Notes: generated from the sequence alone by a model not told the origin. DNA of 64,000 nt from CAYWKS01 sp964458935 (GCA_964458935.1 CAYWKS010000004.1:62001-126000); one strand, 5' to 3'; shown: positions 47,491 to 56,834, counted from the stretch's first letter. Numbers and translations are program-made.

Positions 47491-48939
47491 TCAATACCGG
47501 TAGTCAGCGCCGTTCAGGCTCCGCTGCACCGACTGTTCCATGGTGTCCAGGGCGTCCCGCAGCTCGGCCAGACGCTCGGGCATGGTGTGGGCAAGGTCAT
47601 TCGTCTCGTAAGGATCTGCGAGCAGATCGAACATCTGCCACTCGCCCATCTCCTGGTGCACGAGCTTGTAGCGGTTCTGGATGAAGGCCTTGACGTCCTC
47701 GTTCTTCCAGAGCCGCCGATACCCGCAGTACAGGGGCGTGGGCCGCTCGGCCATCGCGCCGCGCAGGTTGGCCAGCAGGCTTACCCCGTCGATCGGCCGG
47801 CCGGCCCCGCCGGAGAATTCGTAGCCGATCAGCTCCGCGACCGTAGGGAAGTAGTCGACGGTCCCGGCCATGAAGCCCGACTCACCGGGCGCGATCCGGC
47901 CCGGCCAGACCATGAAGCAAGGCACACGCAGCCCGCCCTCGTAAGCGGTGTGCTTCGTGCCGCGATACGGCCCGGCCGAGGCGATCTCAATGCCGCGCTC
48001 GCGGTTGAGGTTCTGCCGGGACGGACCGTTGTCGCTGCAGAAGAAGACGACCGTGTCGTCCTTGATGCCCAGCCGGGTCAGCACGTCATCCAGCCGCTTG
48101 ACCTGGTCGTCCATGGCTGTGATGCAGCCGTAGTAATGCTGCTTCTCGGTGGAGTACTCCGAGTACATCTTGCGATACTCGGGTCCGGCCACGACGGGCT
48201 CGTGCGGCGTGTGAAACCAGACGCACGCCAGGAACGGGTGTTCATTTGCCACGGCCTGCTCGACGAACGGCACCACGCGATCCATGATCACGCGACTGTC
48301 GTCGCCCGCGAGGTTGTCCGTCACCAGCTCACCGTTGTGGTAGTAGATCTCGCCGTCCTTCCAGGGCTCGCCCTCCCTGTTGCCCCAGGCGTTCCAGCCC
48401 CGCGGCGTGACCATGGGGTCCCACGTCGGCACGGCGCTGTTCGTGACGAACGTTTCATCGAACCCGTGCCGCTCCGGCGGCGAGTAGTAGCCGCGCGAGC
48501 CTTCCTGGCTCGGGTGGACGAAACCCAGATGCCACTTGCCGAACATCCCGGTGGTGTAGCCCCTGCTCTTGGCGATCTCGGCGATGGTGAGCTCGCCCTG
48601 CCGCAGGCCCGCGGTGTGCGCGGCCAGCACCCCGAAGCGATACGGGTGCCGGCCGGTCAGGCAACTGCCGCGCGTCGGCGAGCAGATCGGGCTGGCCGCG
48701 TAAAACCGCTTGTAGGTCACGCCTTCACCGGCGAGCTTGTCCAGCGCGGGCGTGCGAATCACCTCGCTGCCGTTGAACCCGACGTCGCCCCAGCCCAGGT
48801 CGTCGGCCATGAGGAAGATGATGTTGGGGCGGTCGGCATCGGCGATCCGCTGGTCGCGGGTCTGCGACTTGGCCGGGTTGGCCGCCATACCGCAGAGCAG
48901 CAGGGCGGCGACGAGGATCAATCGAGTGGAGGTCTTCAT
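47491..48939 (-). CDS. Arylsulfatase-like sulfatase, exported
   Basis: The 482-residue protein has a signal peptide (residues 1-25) and the type I sulfatase fold: NIIFLMADDLGWGDVGF with metal-binding aspartates, the CSPTRGSCLTGR motif whose Cys86 becomes formylglycine, and MFGKWHLG. FFCSDNGPS contributes another metal ligand. It hydrolyses sulfate esters, probably on polysaccharides in the periplasm. It needs a formylglycine-generating enzyme or anSME not seen here. The decayed esterase lies directly downstream. Confidence 0.93.
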   Translation of the reverse strand: MKTSTRLILVAALLLCGMAANPAKSQTRDQRIADADRPNIIFLMADDLGWGDVGFNGSEVIRTPALDKLAGEGVTYKRFYAASPICSPTRGSCLTGRHPYRFGVLAAHTAGLRQGELTIAEIAKSRGYTTGMFGKWHLGFVHPSQEGSRGYYSPPERHGFDETFVTNSAVPTWDPMVTPRGWNAWGNREGEPWKDGEIYYHNGELVTDNLAGDDSRVIMDRVVPFVEQAVANEHPFLACVWFHTPHEPVVAGPEYRKMYSEYSTEKQHYYGCITAMDDQVKRLDDVLTRLGIKDDTVVFFCSDNGPSRQNLNRERGIEIASAGPYRGTKHTAYEGGLRVPCFMVWPGRIAPGESGFMAGTVDYFPTVAELIGYEFSGGAGRPIDGVSLLANLRGAMAERPTPLYCGYRRLWKNEDVKAFIQNRYKLVHQEMGEWQMFDLLADPYETNDLAHTMPERLAELRDALDTMEQSVQRSLNGADYRY

Positions 48940-49187
48940 GGTACCGGGGCTCCCGTCGGGCGGTTACGGGTCATGTCCGCAACGATCGTGGCACGGATCG
49001 CGTGGCAACTCAAGCGCGAGCGCGGCCGTGGCGCCGGGGCCGCGGCCACCTTGCCACACCCGGCGCATCGGCGCTCGGCCGGATGCTGGCGGTCGGGCCG
49101 CGGCGGTGCCAACGCGCCACGCCGCCGCCCGGGCCATTGACTGGACGTGAGGCGCATGCCAGAATCCCATGGCTCAGACCGCCCGAC

Positions 49188-49274
49188 GCCGGAGTGGCGG
49201 AATTGGCAGACGCGGCGGATTCAAAATCCGCTGAGGCTAAAACCCTCGTGTGGGTTCGAGTCCCACCTCCGGCA
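49188..49274 (+). tRNA. tRNA-Leu (CAA)
   Basis: A complete 87-nt class II tRNA. The 7-bp acceptor stem GCCGGAG/CTCCGGC is followed by discriminator A. The anticodon stem GCGGA/TCCGC encloses TTCAAAA with anticodon CAA (reads UUG), and a long variable arm and the GGTTCGAGTCC T-arm follow. CCA is not encoded. It lies between two minus-strand sulfatase genes. Confidence 0.97.
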
Positions 49275-49341
49275 CTTGCTCGGGCTCGGTTGGCGTTTTG
49301 CCGCGGTCGGGAGCGAACGCATCTCTTGCCATGGCGCGGGC

Positions 49342-51090
49342 TTACGCGGGCGAGGCGAGCCGCTCCACGGACACGTAGTAGGCGCCGTGCCAGTCGCCGG
49401 ACGCGTCGGAGAAGGTCGCTGTCAGCTCCGTCTCGCCCGTCCGGTCGAGCGAGACGGTCACCGCCGCCTGCTTATCCCCCGGCGCAATGTCCACGGCGTG
49501 CTCTTCATCGAAGATCCGCACGGTCGCCCGCAGGGGCGCGATCGCGCGGCAGTGGGCCGGGGCCGTCGCGTTGGCCAGTTGCCTGGCCTGGTCGGGCGAG
49601 AGGTTCGCATCGATGGGCAGGTCGAGCTCCGCGGGCCAGCGGCGCAGTGCGAACCGGTACATCCCCGGTTGTTCGACGTCGACGAACCAGTTGCCGGTCG
49701 ACTTTTGTGCGATGGCGACGTGGCGCTGCTGCCACGCGACGTCGCCCATCACGTCCATGGCGTCGAGCCGCGTCGGGTTGGCCGCGTCGTTCCCGAGCGC
49801 GATGGCGCAGCGTTGTTCGCGGTGCGGCTGCATCTGTGCCCACCAGGCGTCGTGAGCCGCGGCCAAGCGCTCGACCACGTCGGGATGTTGCTGGGCCAGG
49901 TCGGCGCGTTGCTCGGGGTCGGCCTTGACGTCGTACAGTTCCTTGCCGTGCAGCAGCCGCCACCGCCGCGTCAGCGCCGCGTACCGCGACTTCTCGGGGG
50001 GCCCGTGGCCCTGGTGGATCTGGATGAAGGAGACGCGATCCTCCGGCAGCTCGTCCGCCTCGCCGCGGATCAGCGGCGCCAGGCTGCGGCCGTCGCACGT
50101 GAATCGCCGGGGCGGCTCGAGGCCACACAACTCCATCAGCGTCGGCGCGAAATCGATGTGCAGCGCCAGGTCGTCCACGTCGCGGGGCTGGTTCAGCCCG
50201 CCGCGGGGCCAGTGCAGAAAGAACGGCACGCGATGCCCGCCCTCGTAATACGAGCCCTTCTTGCCGCGCATCCCCGCGTTGTACCCGTGCGTCACGTAGC
50301 CGTCGCGATCCATATGGCAACCGCCTGACGAACCGTTGTCTGTCATGAAGATGACGATCGTGTCGTCGGCGATCCCCTCGTGCTTCAACATGCCGCGCAG
50401 TCGTCCGACGTTCTCGTCGATGTTCGCGATCATCCCATAGAACGCCGCGTTGACAATATCGTCATCGCCGTCGTACGGGGCGCGGTACTGCGCGGCGACG
50501 AGGAACGGCGAGTGCGGGGCGTTCGTGGCGATGACAGCGAAGAAGGGGGCATGTTTGTCCTCGCGGATGAACGCCGCCGCCTCATCGAACCAGATATCGG
50601 TGCAGTAGCCCTCGTGCGGGACCGGCTGGTCGTTGTGGAAGTAGGTGTCGTCGAAGTAGTTGTTGCCCCAGTAATCGGGCGTCTGCCCGACCCCGCCGCC
50701 CTTGTGCGCGACAACGCGGTGGAAGCCGCGGTCCTGAGGCCGGTACGGGTAGTTGTCGCCCAGGTGCCACTTGCCGAACAACCCGGTGCGGTACCCGTTG
50801 GCCGCGAAGACGTCGGCGATCGTCGTCTCGGTCTTGTTGAGGATGGATCGGCCCCAGCAGGTGGCCCATGCACCGTTGCGGATCGGGCGATTGCCGGTCA
50901 TCAGCGACCCCCGCGTGGGCGTGCAAAGCGGCGAGACGTGGAAGTCATTCATGCGGCACGACTCGGCGTGCAGCGCATCGATGTGCGGCGTCTTCAGCCA
51001 CGGGTTGCCCGTGCAGCCCAGGTCGCCGTAGCCCTGATCATCGGTGATGATGAACACGACGTTCGGTCGTTTGTCTTGCGTTTCAGTCAT
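49342..51090 (-). CDS. Sulfatase without signal peptide, with C-terminal beta domain
   Basis: The 582-residue protein has the sulfatase core: NVVFIITDDQGYGDLGCTG with metal ligands, CTPTRGSLMTGN with the formylglycine precursor Cys56, LFGKWHLGDN, and IFMTDNGSSGG. After about residue 430 comes a beta-rich domain of about 150 residues of unknown role. No signal peptide is seen from ATG 51090, and the longer upstream frame adds none, so it may act in the cytoplasm on imported oligosaccharides. The ribosome site is weak. Confidence 0.92.
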   Translation of the reverse strand: MTETQDKRPNVVFIITDDQGYGDLGCTGNPWLKTPHIDALHAESCRMNDFHVSPLCTPTRGSLMTGNRPIRNGAWATCWGRSILNKTETTIADVFAANGYRTGLFGKWHLGDNYPYRPQDRGFHRVVAHKGGGVGQTPDYWGNNYFDDTYFHNDQPVPHEGYCTDIWFDEAAAFIREDKHAPFFAVIATNAPHSPFLVAAQYRAPYDGDDDIVNAAFYGMIANIDENVGRLRGMLKHEGIADDTIVIFMTDNGSSGGCHMDRDGYVTHGYNAGMRGKKGSYYEGGHRVPFFLHWPRGGLNQPRDVDDLALHIDFAPTLMELCGLEPPRRFTCDGRSLAPLIRGEADELPEDRVSFIQIHQGHGPPEKSRYAALTRRWRLLHGKELYDVKADPEQRADLAQQHPDVVERLAAAHDAWWAQMQPHREQRCAIALGNDAANPTRLDAMDVMGDVAWQQRHVAIAQKSTGNWFVDVEQPGMYRFALRRWPAELDLPIDANLSPDQARQLANATAPAHCRAIAPLRATVRIFDEEHAVDIAPGDKQAAVTVSLDRTGETELTATFSDASGDWHGAYYVSVERLASPA

Positions 51091-51221
51091 GCGTCTCTGT
51101 TTACAGGAACCATCAGTAGCCGTCGATCGTCGCCCGGCAGGTTGACGCATCGGTCGGACCCGCCGGAGAGGCTATGTCGCGGCCACGCGCAGCCATGAAT
51201 GGGACAGCGCGTGGCGTGTGC

Positions 51222-52115
51222 TCATCGATCCATGCGGCGCCTCGATGTTGGGGACTGCTGATGGGCGGTGTGGTGCGTTGGGGGTGACGTCGTCGCGGTG
51301 TCCATGGGCTCGAAGGGCTGCGGCGTGGCGTAGCGTGCGTGGCACTGCTGAAGCTGTCGATACAGGTGGAGGCTGGCATCGGGCTGCATGTCGTCGCGGC
51401 CGGTGGTCGCCAGGTCGGGGCGGATGCATTGGGTCTTGAGTCGTTCGCGCACCTGGGGATCGGGTTGGCCGCCGGCAAAGGCGATGACGCGATCGAGTTC
51501 CGCGTCGCACGTGGAGGCGTGGAGCAGGCGATTGAAGTCGACGAAGACGGTGGGCAGGCCGTCCAGCGTGTTCAGCAGGGTGTGCGTATGCAGCCGCCAT
51601 TGCGCCCGGCCGAAGCGTTGCGGCAGGCCGTTCCGCCGGGCCAGCGACCGGGCGACCTCCTCGGGCCTGCGAAAGATCACCAGCACGCGTTCGACGGCGT
51701 CGAGCCGCCGCCACTGCGCCAGCGTCAGCGAAAAGCGGGTGTCCTTGACGACCTTGCCGCGGAAGTCGGCGGCCATCGCGCGCATCTGATGCTCGCAGCG
51801 GCGGGCGCGATGTTCGATCGGCGTCAACCGCGGACAAAGCAGGAATCGCGCCCACAGCGCGCTGATCCGCAGCCGCATCCACCATGTGCGCTCGTGGCGC
51901 GGCCGGTAGTAGTGCCGGCCGGGATACACCGCGCCGCCGCCGAGCACCAGGCGGTCGTTGCAGACCATCACCGGGACGTTCTCGAAGTAGCCGCGCGCGT
52001 TCCACTTGTCGGCGACGAGCAGTTGAGCCGGATCACCCAGGTCCATGCCCAACTCGCCGAGCAACTGGGTGACGGCCGAGGTGCCGCTTCGATGCATGCC
52101 GGTGACGACGATCAT
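51222..52115 (-). CDS. Sulfotransferase family protein
   Basis: The 297-residue protein begins MIVVTGMHRSGTSAVTQLL, the 5'-phosphosulfate loop that binds PAPS, and later shows VFRRPEEVARSLA, similar to the 3'-phosphate-binding region of sulfotransferases. It transfers sulfate from PAPS to an unknown acceptor. The C-terminal 30 residues are Pro/Thr/His-rich and disordered. A TACACT hexamer on the minus strand ends 8 nt before the ATG. Confidence 0.8.
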   Translation of the reverse strand: MIVVTGMHRSGTSAVTQLLGELGMDLGDPAQLLVADKWNARGYFENVPVMVCNDRLVLGGGAVYPGRHYYRPRHERTWWMRLRISALWARFLLCPRLTPIEHRARRCEHQMRAMAADFRGKVVKDTRFSLTLAQWRRLDAVERVLVIFRRPEEVARSLARRNGLPQRFGRAQWRLHTHTLLNTLDGLPTVFVDFNRLLHASTCDAELDRVIAFAGGQPDPQVRERLKTQCIRPDLATTGRDDMQPDASLHLYRQLQQCHARYATPQPFEPMDTATTSPPTHHTAHQQSPTSRRRMDR

Positions 52116-52123
52116 GGCGGGCG

Positions 52124-52129
52124 AGTGTA
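52124..52129 (-). promoter_or_regulatory. TACACT -10-like element abutting the sulfotransferase gene
   Basis: Minus-strand TACACT ends 8 nt before ATG 52115 with no ribosome site between; it is part of the leaderless pattern. No clear -35 was found. Confidence 0.4.
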
Positions 52130-52355
52130 CAGACTGGGTCCTGGGCGTGCCGCCCCGGGGCCGGCCCCGACCGTTGCCCGGGCGCGACGCCGGAGGCCGG
52201 CGGTGTGGGCCCCGATCAACATCCACACGGACCGCACGTCGGGGATCGCGCCGGTGTCGCGCCGCAAGCTGCTGTCATAAATGAGTTTGTGGACGAGGCC
52301 GGCACCGCGGCGCCCGCGGCATGACGTTTGACCGGCTGCTTGGCGGAGTAAGCTG

Positions 52356-52733
52356 ATGCGCCGGTTATTGTTGCATGTTGTCGTGGCCGCGTGGGCCGCT
52401 GGGGCTTGGGGTTGTGCCGGTTCCCAGCGGATGAGCGATGCGGCGCGCGCCCAGACTTACTCGGTCCGGCCGCCGCAGGCGGTGTTCGACAGCCAGGCGA
52501 TGCGGGAGGCCCGGGCCCGCGGGGTCGCCCGGGGGCAACTCGCCTCGCCGGGTCAGGCGGGTCGGCCGTGGTGGGCCAGTCGCAACGACGGGCGGCTGAA
52601 CGTCCGCCCGGGTGCGGCCACGGTGCCGGCACGGTCGTCGGTGACCGTGACCCGGGACCGCCAGCAGAGCTTCGGGGACCGGATCCACAACGTCTACCGG
52701 CGGGTCGAGACGAGCGTAGAAATTGCGCCTTGA
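52356..52733 (+). CDS. Small lipoprotein, unknown function
   Basis: The 125-residue protein carries a signal peptide with a lipobox-like WGC (Cys20) and a basic, Arg/Gln/Ser-rich mature part with no recognised domain. GGAG lies about 6 nt before the ATG. It stands alone upstream of the HU promoter. Confidence 0.6.
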   Translation: MRRLLLHVVVAAWAAGAWGCAGSQRMSDAARAQTYSVRPPQAVFDSQAMREARARGVARGQLASPGQAGRPWWASRNDGRLNVRPGAATVPARSSVTVTRDRQQSFGDRIHNVYRRVETSVEIAP

Positions 52734-52784
52734 GCCGCTTGACTTTTTCCGGGCATCTGCCATAAGCCATTAACATGACCGGGC

Positions 52785-52813
52785 TTGACGGCGGGTCGCC
52801 GCGCTGGCATACT
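52785..52813 (+). promoter_or_regulatory. Promoter of the HU gene
   Basis: TTGACG (52785-52790) and CATACT (52808-52813) are separated by exactly 17 bp, giving a start near 52820 and a leader of about 110 nt before the HU ATG. Confidence 0.6.
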
Positions 52814-52928
52814 TGTCGTGGTGGACATTTCGGGGGATTCAGGCTCGGCCGCATCGCCTAGTCGGCCGCGTCTGGGCACCTCTGTTGTTCCGCTCGGTAT
52901 GTATCCAGTGCAGACTAAGGATATTTCC

Positions 52929-53276
52929 ATGGCCACAGTGACCAAGAAGGAACTGGTTGACCGCATCGCCGACGCCACCGGTGTGAAGCGGGTCGCCGTT
53001 AAGAAGGTTGTTCAGAGCTTCCTCGATAACATCGTTGTAGAGCTGGGGCAGGGCAATCGGCTGGAGTTTCGAGACTTCGGCGTGTTTGAAGTCAAGCACC
53101 GGGCCGCCCGCATGGCCCAGAACCCCAAGACCCTCGAGCAGGTGCCGGTGCCGCCCAAGCGGACGGTGAAGTTCAAGGCCGGCCACCTCATGAAGAAGGC
53201 ACTCGACGAGCAGAGCGGCGCGGAGTTGGACTTCAGCCCCGCCGGCGCCGAGCAGCCCGGGCGCGCCGAGGGCTAG
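52929..53276 (+). CDS. HU/IHF family DNA-binding protein
   Basis: The 115-residue protein matches the HU fold: helices from TKKELVDRIADATGVKR, then GNRLEFRDFGVFEVKHRAAR and the DNA-binding arm NPKTLEQVPVPPKRTVKFKAG with the intercalating Pro region. A 17-residue acidic tail extends the usual 90-95 residues. HU bends and compacts DNA as a dimer. It is followed 6 bp later by bioF. Confidence 0.95.
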   Translation: MATVTKKELVDRIADATGVKRVAVKKVVQSFLDNIVVELGQGNRLEFRDFGVFEVKHRAARMAQNPKTLEQVPVPPKRTVKFKAGHLMKKALDEQSGAELDFSPAGAEQPGRAEG

Positions 53277-53282
53277 CCCGCC

Positions 53283-54482
53283 ATGCCCGACTGGCCGGGC
53301 CAACTCCAACGCGACCTGGACCAACGCGCCGCCGACCACCTGCTCCGGCGGATGTGTCGTTATGACCGGGCCGCCGCGGTCGTCCGCGACGCGTCCGGCC
53401 GGGCGCTGGTCAACTTCGCGTCGAACGACTACCTGGGCATGGCGACCGAGCCGTACGTCGGCCGCGTCGTCGCCCAGATCGCGCGGACGGTCGGGACCGG
53501 CGCCGGCGCCGCCCGGCTGGTCACGGGCCACCTCACCATCCACGAGGACGTCGAGCAGCGGTTCGCCGCTTTCAAGCACGCCGAGGCCGCGCTGCTCCTG
53601 CCCACCGGGTACATGGCCAACCTCGCGGCGATGACGGCGCTGGCCGGGGAGGGGGACCTGGTCTGCCTCGACAAGCTGTCGCACGCGTCGCTGATCGATG
53701 CGGCGCGGGGCTGCGGGGCCGACGTCCGCGTCTACCCGCACCGCAACCACGACAAGCTGGCGCGCCTCCTCGAGCGTCACGGCGGCGGCCGACGCCTCAT
53801 CGTCACCGACTCGGTGTTCTCCATGGACGGCGATGCGGCCGACCTGGCGGCGTTGTGTGCCGTACGCGATCGCCATGACGCGGTGCTGGTCGTCGACGAA
53901 GCGCACGCGACCGGCGTCGTCGGGCCTTGCGGGGCCGGGCTCGCCGAGCACCTCGGCCTGGCAAATCGCATCGACGTGACCATCTCGACCGCCTCGAAGG
54001 CGCTGGGTTCGCTCGGTGGTCTGATCACCGCTGATCGACTCGTGATCGACACGGTCGTGAACCACGCGCGCAGCTTCATCTACACGACGGCCGTGCCCCC
54101 GACGACCGCGGCGGCGATCGACGCGGCGCTGGACATCGTCGAACGGGAGCCCGGGCGTCGGTCGCGGCTGGCGGAGCTGTCGCGGCGGCTGCGCGACGGG
54201 CTGCGGCGGGGCGGCTGGACCGTGCCGCCCGACCCCGACCCGCTCACCCCGATCGTCCCGCTCGTCGTCGGCGACGCCGCAGACGCCCTGGCGCTGGCCG
54301 ACAAGCTCCGCGACGCCGGGATCGTCGCGCCGGCCATCCGCCCGCCGACCGTCGCCCCGGGTTCGGCGCGGCTGCGCTTCAGCCTCCGCGCCGACCACGA
54401 AGACGAACATCTCGATCAACTGCTCGACGCGCTGGGCGACGCCGGTCCGCGGCAAAGCCCCGCCGCAATTCGGTTAGACTGA
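53283..54482 (+). CDS. bioF: 8-amino-7-oxononanoate synthase (BioF/KBL family)
   Basis: The 399-residue alpha-oxoamine synthase has the family motifs FASNDYLGM, the Gly-rich GTGAGAARLVTGHLTIHEDVE shortened core around residue 78, DEAHATG, and TISTASKALGSLGG, whose Lys near residue 239 binds PLP. It condenses pimeloyl-thioester with alanine in biotin synthesis; 2-amino-3-ketobutyrate CoA ligase is the alternative. No other bio genes are in the window. The 3' end holds the -10-like element of xseB. Confidence 0.88.
   Translation: MPDWPGQLQRDLDQRAADHLLRRMCRYDRAAAVVRDASGRALVNFASNDYLGMATEPYVGRVVAQIARTVGTGAGAARLVTGHLTIHEDVEQRFAAFKHAEAALLLPTGYMANLAAMTALAGEGDLVCLDKLSHASLIDAARGCGADVRVYPHRNHDKLARLLERHGGGRRLIVTDSVFSMDGDAADLAALCAVRDRHDAVLVVDEAHATGVVGPCGAGLAEHLGLANRIDVTISTASKALGSLGGLITADRLVIDTVVNHARSFIYTTAVPPTTAAAIDAALDIVEREPGRRSRLAELSRRLRDGLRRGGWTVPPDPDPLTPIVPLVVGDAADALALADKLRDAGIVAPAIRPPTVAPGSARLRFSLRADHEDEHLDQLLDALGDAGPRQSPAAIRLD
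54475..54480 (+). promoter_or_regulatory. TAGACT -10-like element abutting xseB
   Basis: TAGACT lies inside the bioF end and stops 6 nt before the xseB ATG. No ribosome site is present between the hexamer and the start. Confidence 0.35.
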
Positions 54483-54486
54483 CGGC

Positions 54487-54735
54487 ATGCCCGACCCCCA
54501 GGAACAGCCGCGCCCCGACGCCGATCCGCCGCTGACCTTCGAGCAGGCGGTCGCGCAGCTCGAACAGATCATCGACGGGATCGAGTCCGGCGAGGTCGGC
54601 CTGGAACAATCGCTCAGGCAGTACGAGCGCGGCGTCGAGTTGCTCAAGCACTGCCGCGCCGTGCTCGACCGCGCCGAACAGAAGATCGAGCAGCTCCAGG
54701 TCAACGACGAAGGCGAACTCGAAGCGTCCGAGTAG
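54487..54735 (+). CDS. xseB: Exodeoxyribonuclease VII small subunit
   Basis: The 82-residue helical protein fits XseB: LTFEQAVAQLEQIIDGIESG, LEQSLRQYERGVELLKHCR and ILDRAEQKI-like ending. Several copies bind each XseA large subunit to form a single-strand DNA exonuclease. xseA is not adjacent. It begins 4 bp after bioF. Confidence 0.92.
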   Translation: MPDPQEQPRPDADPPLTFEQAVAQLEQIIDGIESGEVGLEQSLRQYERGVELLKHCRAVLDRAEQKIEQLQVNDEGELEASE

Positions 54736-54767
54736 TCGCGCGGCGACGCTGTGATGGAAGCGGCCCC

Positions 54768-55940
54768 ATGATCCCAGCCGACGTCATCCTGCTGATCTTT
54801 CTCGCGGCGCTGGGCGCGTGCGTCGGGTCGTTTCTCAACGTGCTGATCTATCGGTTGCCGGAGGGCAAGAACATCGTCCACCCGCCCAGCGCCTGCCCGG
54901 GCTGCGGCACGCGGATCCGCTGGTACGACAACGTCCCGGTCCTCTCGTGGCTGCTGCTGCGGGGCCGCTGCCGGCAGTGCGGCCAGCCGATCAGCGCCCA
55001 GTACCCGATCGTCGAGGCGCTGACGGCGGGGTTGTTCGTCGGCTGGTTCGTGGTCGCCTACCACACCGACCTGCGGCCCGACTTCGCGGGGCCGGGCTTC
55101 GTGAACACCTGGCCGGTCTTCGCGGTCTACCTCGTGCTGTTCGCGGGGCTGCTGGCGGCGACGGTCATCGACGCGCGGTACCTGGTCATCCCGTTGACGG
55201 TCATGTGGTTCGTGACCGCGGTGGCGCTGGTGGTGTACCCGCTGTACGGCGGGTGGTTCGTGGACCGGCCGCACGCGTGGCTGGGCGGCCTGGGCATGGA
55301 CGCGCCGGCGCCATGGCCGGCAGCGGCGTGGGTCGGCGCGGCGCTGGGCGGCGCGGCGGGCCTGGCCGGGTCGATCATCCTCGTCCAGGCGGGGCTGCTG
55401 CCGCGGAGCTTCGACGTGGCGCCGGTCGAGCCGGCCGACGACGAAGCGCCCGATGCCTTTCTGGAACATCCTCATCCCCGGCGTGAGGTGCTCAAGGAGT
55501 GCCTGTTCCTGGTGCTGCCGGTGGCCGGCGCGGTGGTCGTCTCGGCGCTGCTCGACGGGCGTGACATGCCGGCCTGGGTCCGGGTGCTCGGGGGGGTGCT
55601 GCTGGGCTACCTGGCCGGCGGGGCCGTCGTCTGGGCCACCCGGGTGCTCGGGACGCTGGGCTTCGGCCGGGAGGCGATGGGGCTGGGCGACGTGCACCTG
55701 CTGGCCGCGGTGGGCGCGGTGGCCGGCTGGCCGGCGGCGGTGCTGACGTTCTTCGTCGCGCCGTTCCTGGGGCTCGGCTGGGCCCTGTTGTCGGCCGGGG
55801 CGCAACAGGTGCTCAAGCGGGAGGTGCGGATCATTCCGTACGGCCCGCACCTCGCCGCCGCCGCGGTCGGGGTGATCGCCTTCGAGCGACCCCTGATGAC
55901 CTTCATCGCCACGCTCATCAACGCCGATCCCGGATATTGA
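54768..55940 (+). CDS. pilD: Type IV prepilin peptidase (A24 family)
   Basis: The 390-residue membrane protein starts with a short helix and the cytoplasmic zinc domain with two CxxC pairs (CPGCGTRIRW and CRQCGQPIS), then about eight helices. The catalytic aspartates are Asp in ATVIDARYLVIPL and Asp in the GLGDVHLLAAVGA motif. It cleaves and can N-methylate prepilin-like leaders for pili or type II secretion. An extended loop around residues 220-240 makes it longer than the usual ~280. No pilin genes are in the window. Confidence 0.9.
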   Translation: MIPADVILLIFLAALGACVGSFLNVLIYRLPEGKNIVHPPSACPGCGTRIRWYDNVPVLSWLLLRGRCRQCGQPISAQYPIVEALTAGLFVGWFVVAYHTDLRPDFAGPGFVNTWPVFAVYLVLFAGLLAATVIDARYLVIPLTVMWFVTAVALVVYPLYGGWFVDRPHAWLGGLGMDAPAPWPAAAWVGAALGGAAGLAGSIILVQAGLLPRSFDVAPVEPADDEAPDAFLEHPHPRREVLKECLFLVLPVAGAVVVSALLDGRDMPAWVRVLGGVLLGYLAGGAVVWATRVLGTLGFGREAMGLGDVHLLAAVGAVAGWPAAVLTFFVAPFLGLGWALLSAGAQQVLKREVRIIPYGPHLAAAAVGVIAFERPLMTFIATLINADPGY

Positions 55941-56033
55941 TGCGCGAAATCCTTGGCGGCCGGTGGCGGACGTGGTAAAGTCCCTTGGCAAGGGCAAACC
56001 GTTCCGTCATGGATGACCGAAAGGACGACGACC

Positions 56034-56705
56034 ATGTTCAGCGTACATGCGGCAGGGAAATGGGCAGCGGCGGCGATCGTGGGGCTGGCGACCTTCGCCG
56101 GCGGGTGCGGCAAGGACCTGAAACAGGAGAACGAGGCGCTGCGGATTCAGAACATGGAGCTGCAGCAGGAACTCGACGCCGAACGCCAGGCGCGGCAGCA
56201 GGCCGATTCCGAGCGCATGCAACTCGCCCAGCGGCTGGATGACATGGAGCAGCGGATGGATCAGCCCGCCCCCGGGCAGGCCGGCGCGAACACCGGGTTC
56301 GAGCAGATCGCCGGCGTGGACGTCGAGCGCGGCAGCCGCGGCGAGGTCACCGTCCGCGTGCCCGGCGACGTGCTGTTCGCCTCCGGCAAGGTCGAACTGC
56401 GCAGCACCGCCAAGCGGACGCTCAGCGACATCGCGTCCGTGCTCAACAGCGATTACGGCGGCCAGACCGTCCGCATCGAGGGCTACACCGACTCCGATCC
56501 CATCCGCAAGAGCAAGTGGAAGGACAACAAGGAGCTGTCCGCCCAGCGCGCCCTCGCGGTGGAGCGCTACCTCGCCAGCCAGGGCGTCAACGACGAGCGG
56601 ATGTACTCGGCCGGGTTCGGCGAAGCCGACCCCCGCGCCTCCAACAGCACCGCCGCGGGCAAGGCGCAGAACCGCCGCGTCGAGATCGTCGTTATCGTGA
56701 ACTGA
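56034..56705 (+). CDS. OmpA-family peptidoglycan-binding lipoprotein
   Basis: The 223-residue protein has a lipoprotein signal ending FAGGC (Cys25), a coiled-coil segment (residues ~30-80) and a C-terminal OmpA-like domain (about 105-222) with VRIEGYTDSDPIRKS and LSAQRALAVERYL. Such proteins tether the outer membrane to peptidoglycan, like Pal. ATG 56034 has AAAGGAC upstream. A strong terminator follows 31 bp after the stop. Confidence 0.88.
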   Translation: MFSVHAAGKWAAAAIVGLATFAGGCGKDLKQENEALRIQNMELQQELDAERQARQQADSERMQLAQRLDDMEQRMDQPAPGQAGANTGFEQIAGVDVERGSRGEVTVRVPGDVLFASGKVELRSTAKRTLSDIASVLNSDYGGQTVRIEGYTDSDPIRKSKWKDNKELSAQRALAVERYLASQGVNDERMYSAGFGEADPRASNSTAAGKAQNRRVEIVVIVN

Positions 56706-56736
56706 GGCGCGGCGAGGCGGGACAACCGATCGATCG

Positions 56737-56764
56737 GCGGCGGGCGCGAGCCCGCCGCTTTTTT
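56737..56764 (+). terminator. Rho-independent terminator after the OmpA-like gene
   Basis: A perfect 9-bp GC stem (56737-56745 with 56750-56758) closed by a GCGA tetraloop is followed by six T residues (56759-56764). Confidence 0.93.
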
Positions 56765-56796
56765 CGTGGGCACGCCCGACCGCCCCGCCGGTGGCT

Positions 56797-56825
56797 TTGT
56801 CAGTGTCGCGATCGGCCACTATCCT
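56797..56825 (+). promoter_or_regulatory. hisH promoter, leaderless geometry
   Basis: TTGTCA (56797-56802) and TATCCT (56820-56825) are 17 bp apart, and the -10 ends 9 nt before the hisH ATG. It lies just after a terminator, so it must drive hisH. There is no ribosome binding site. Confidence 0.65.
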
Positions 56826-56834
56826 GACCCGCTT

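Noticed and set aside
49188..49274. tRNA-Leu as an integration site of a mobile element
   Set aside because: No integrase, direct repeat of the tRNA 3' end or transposase was seen nearby.
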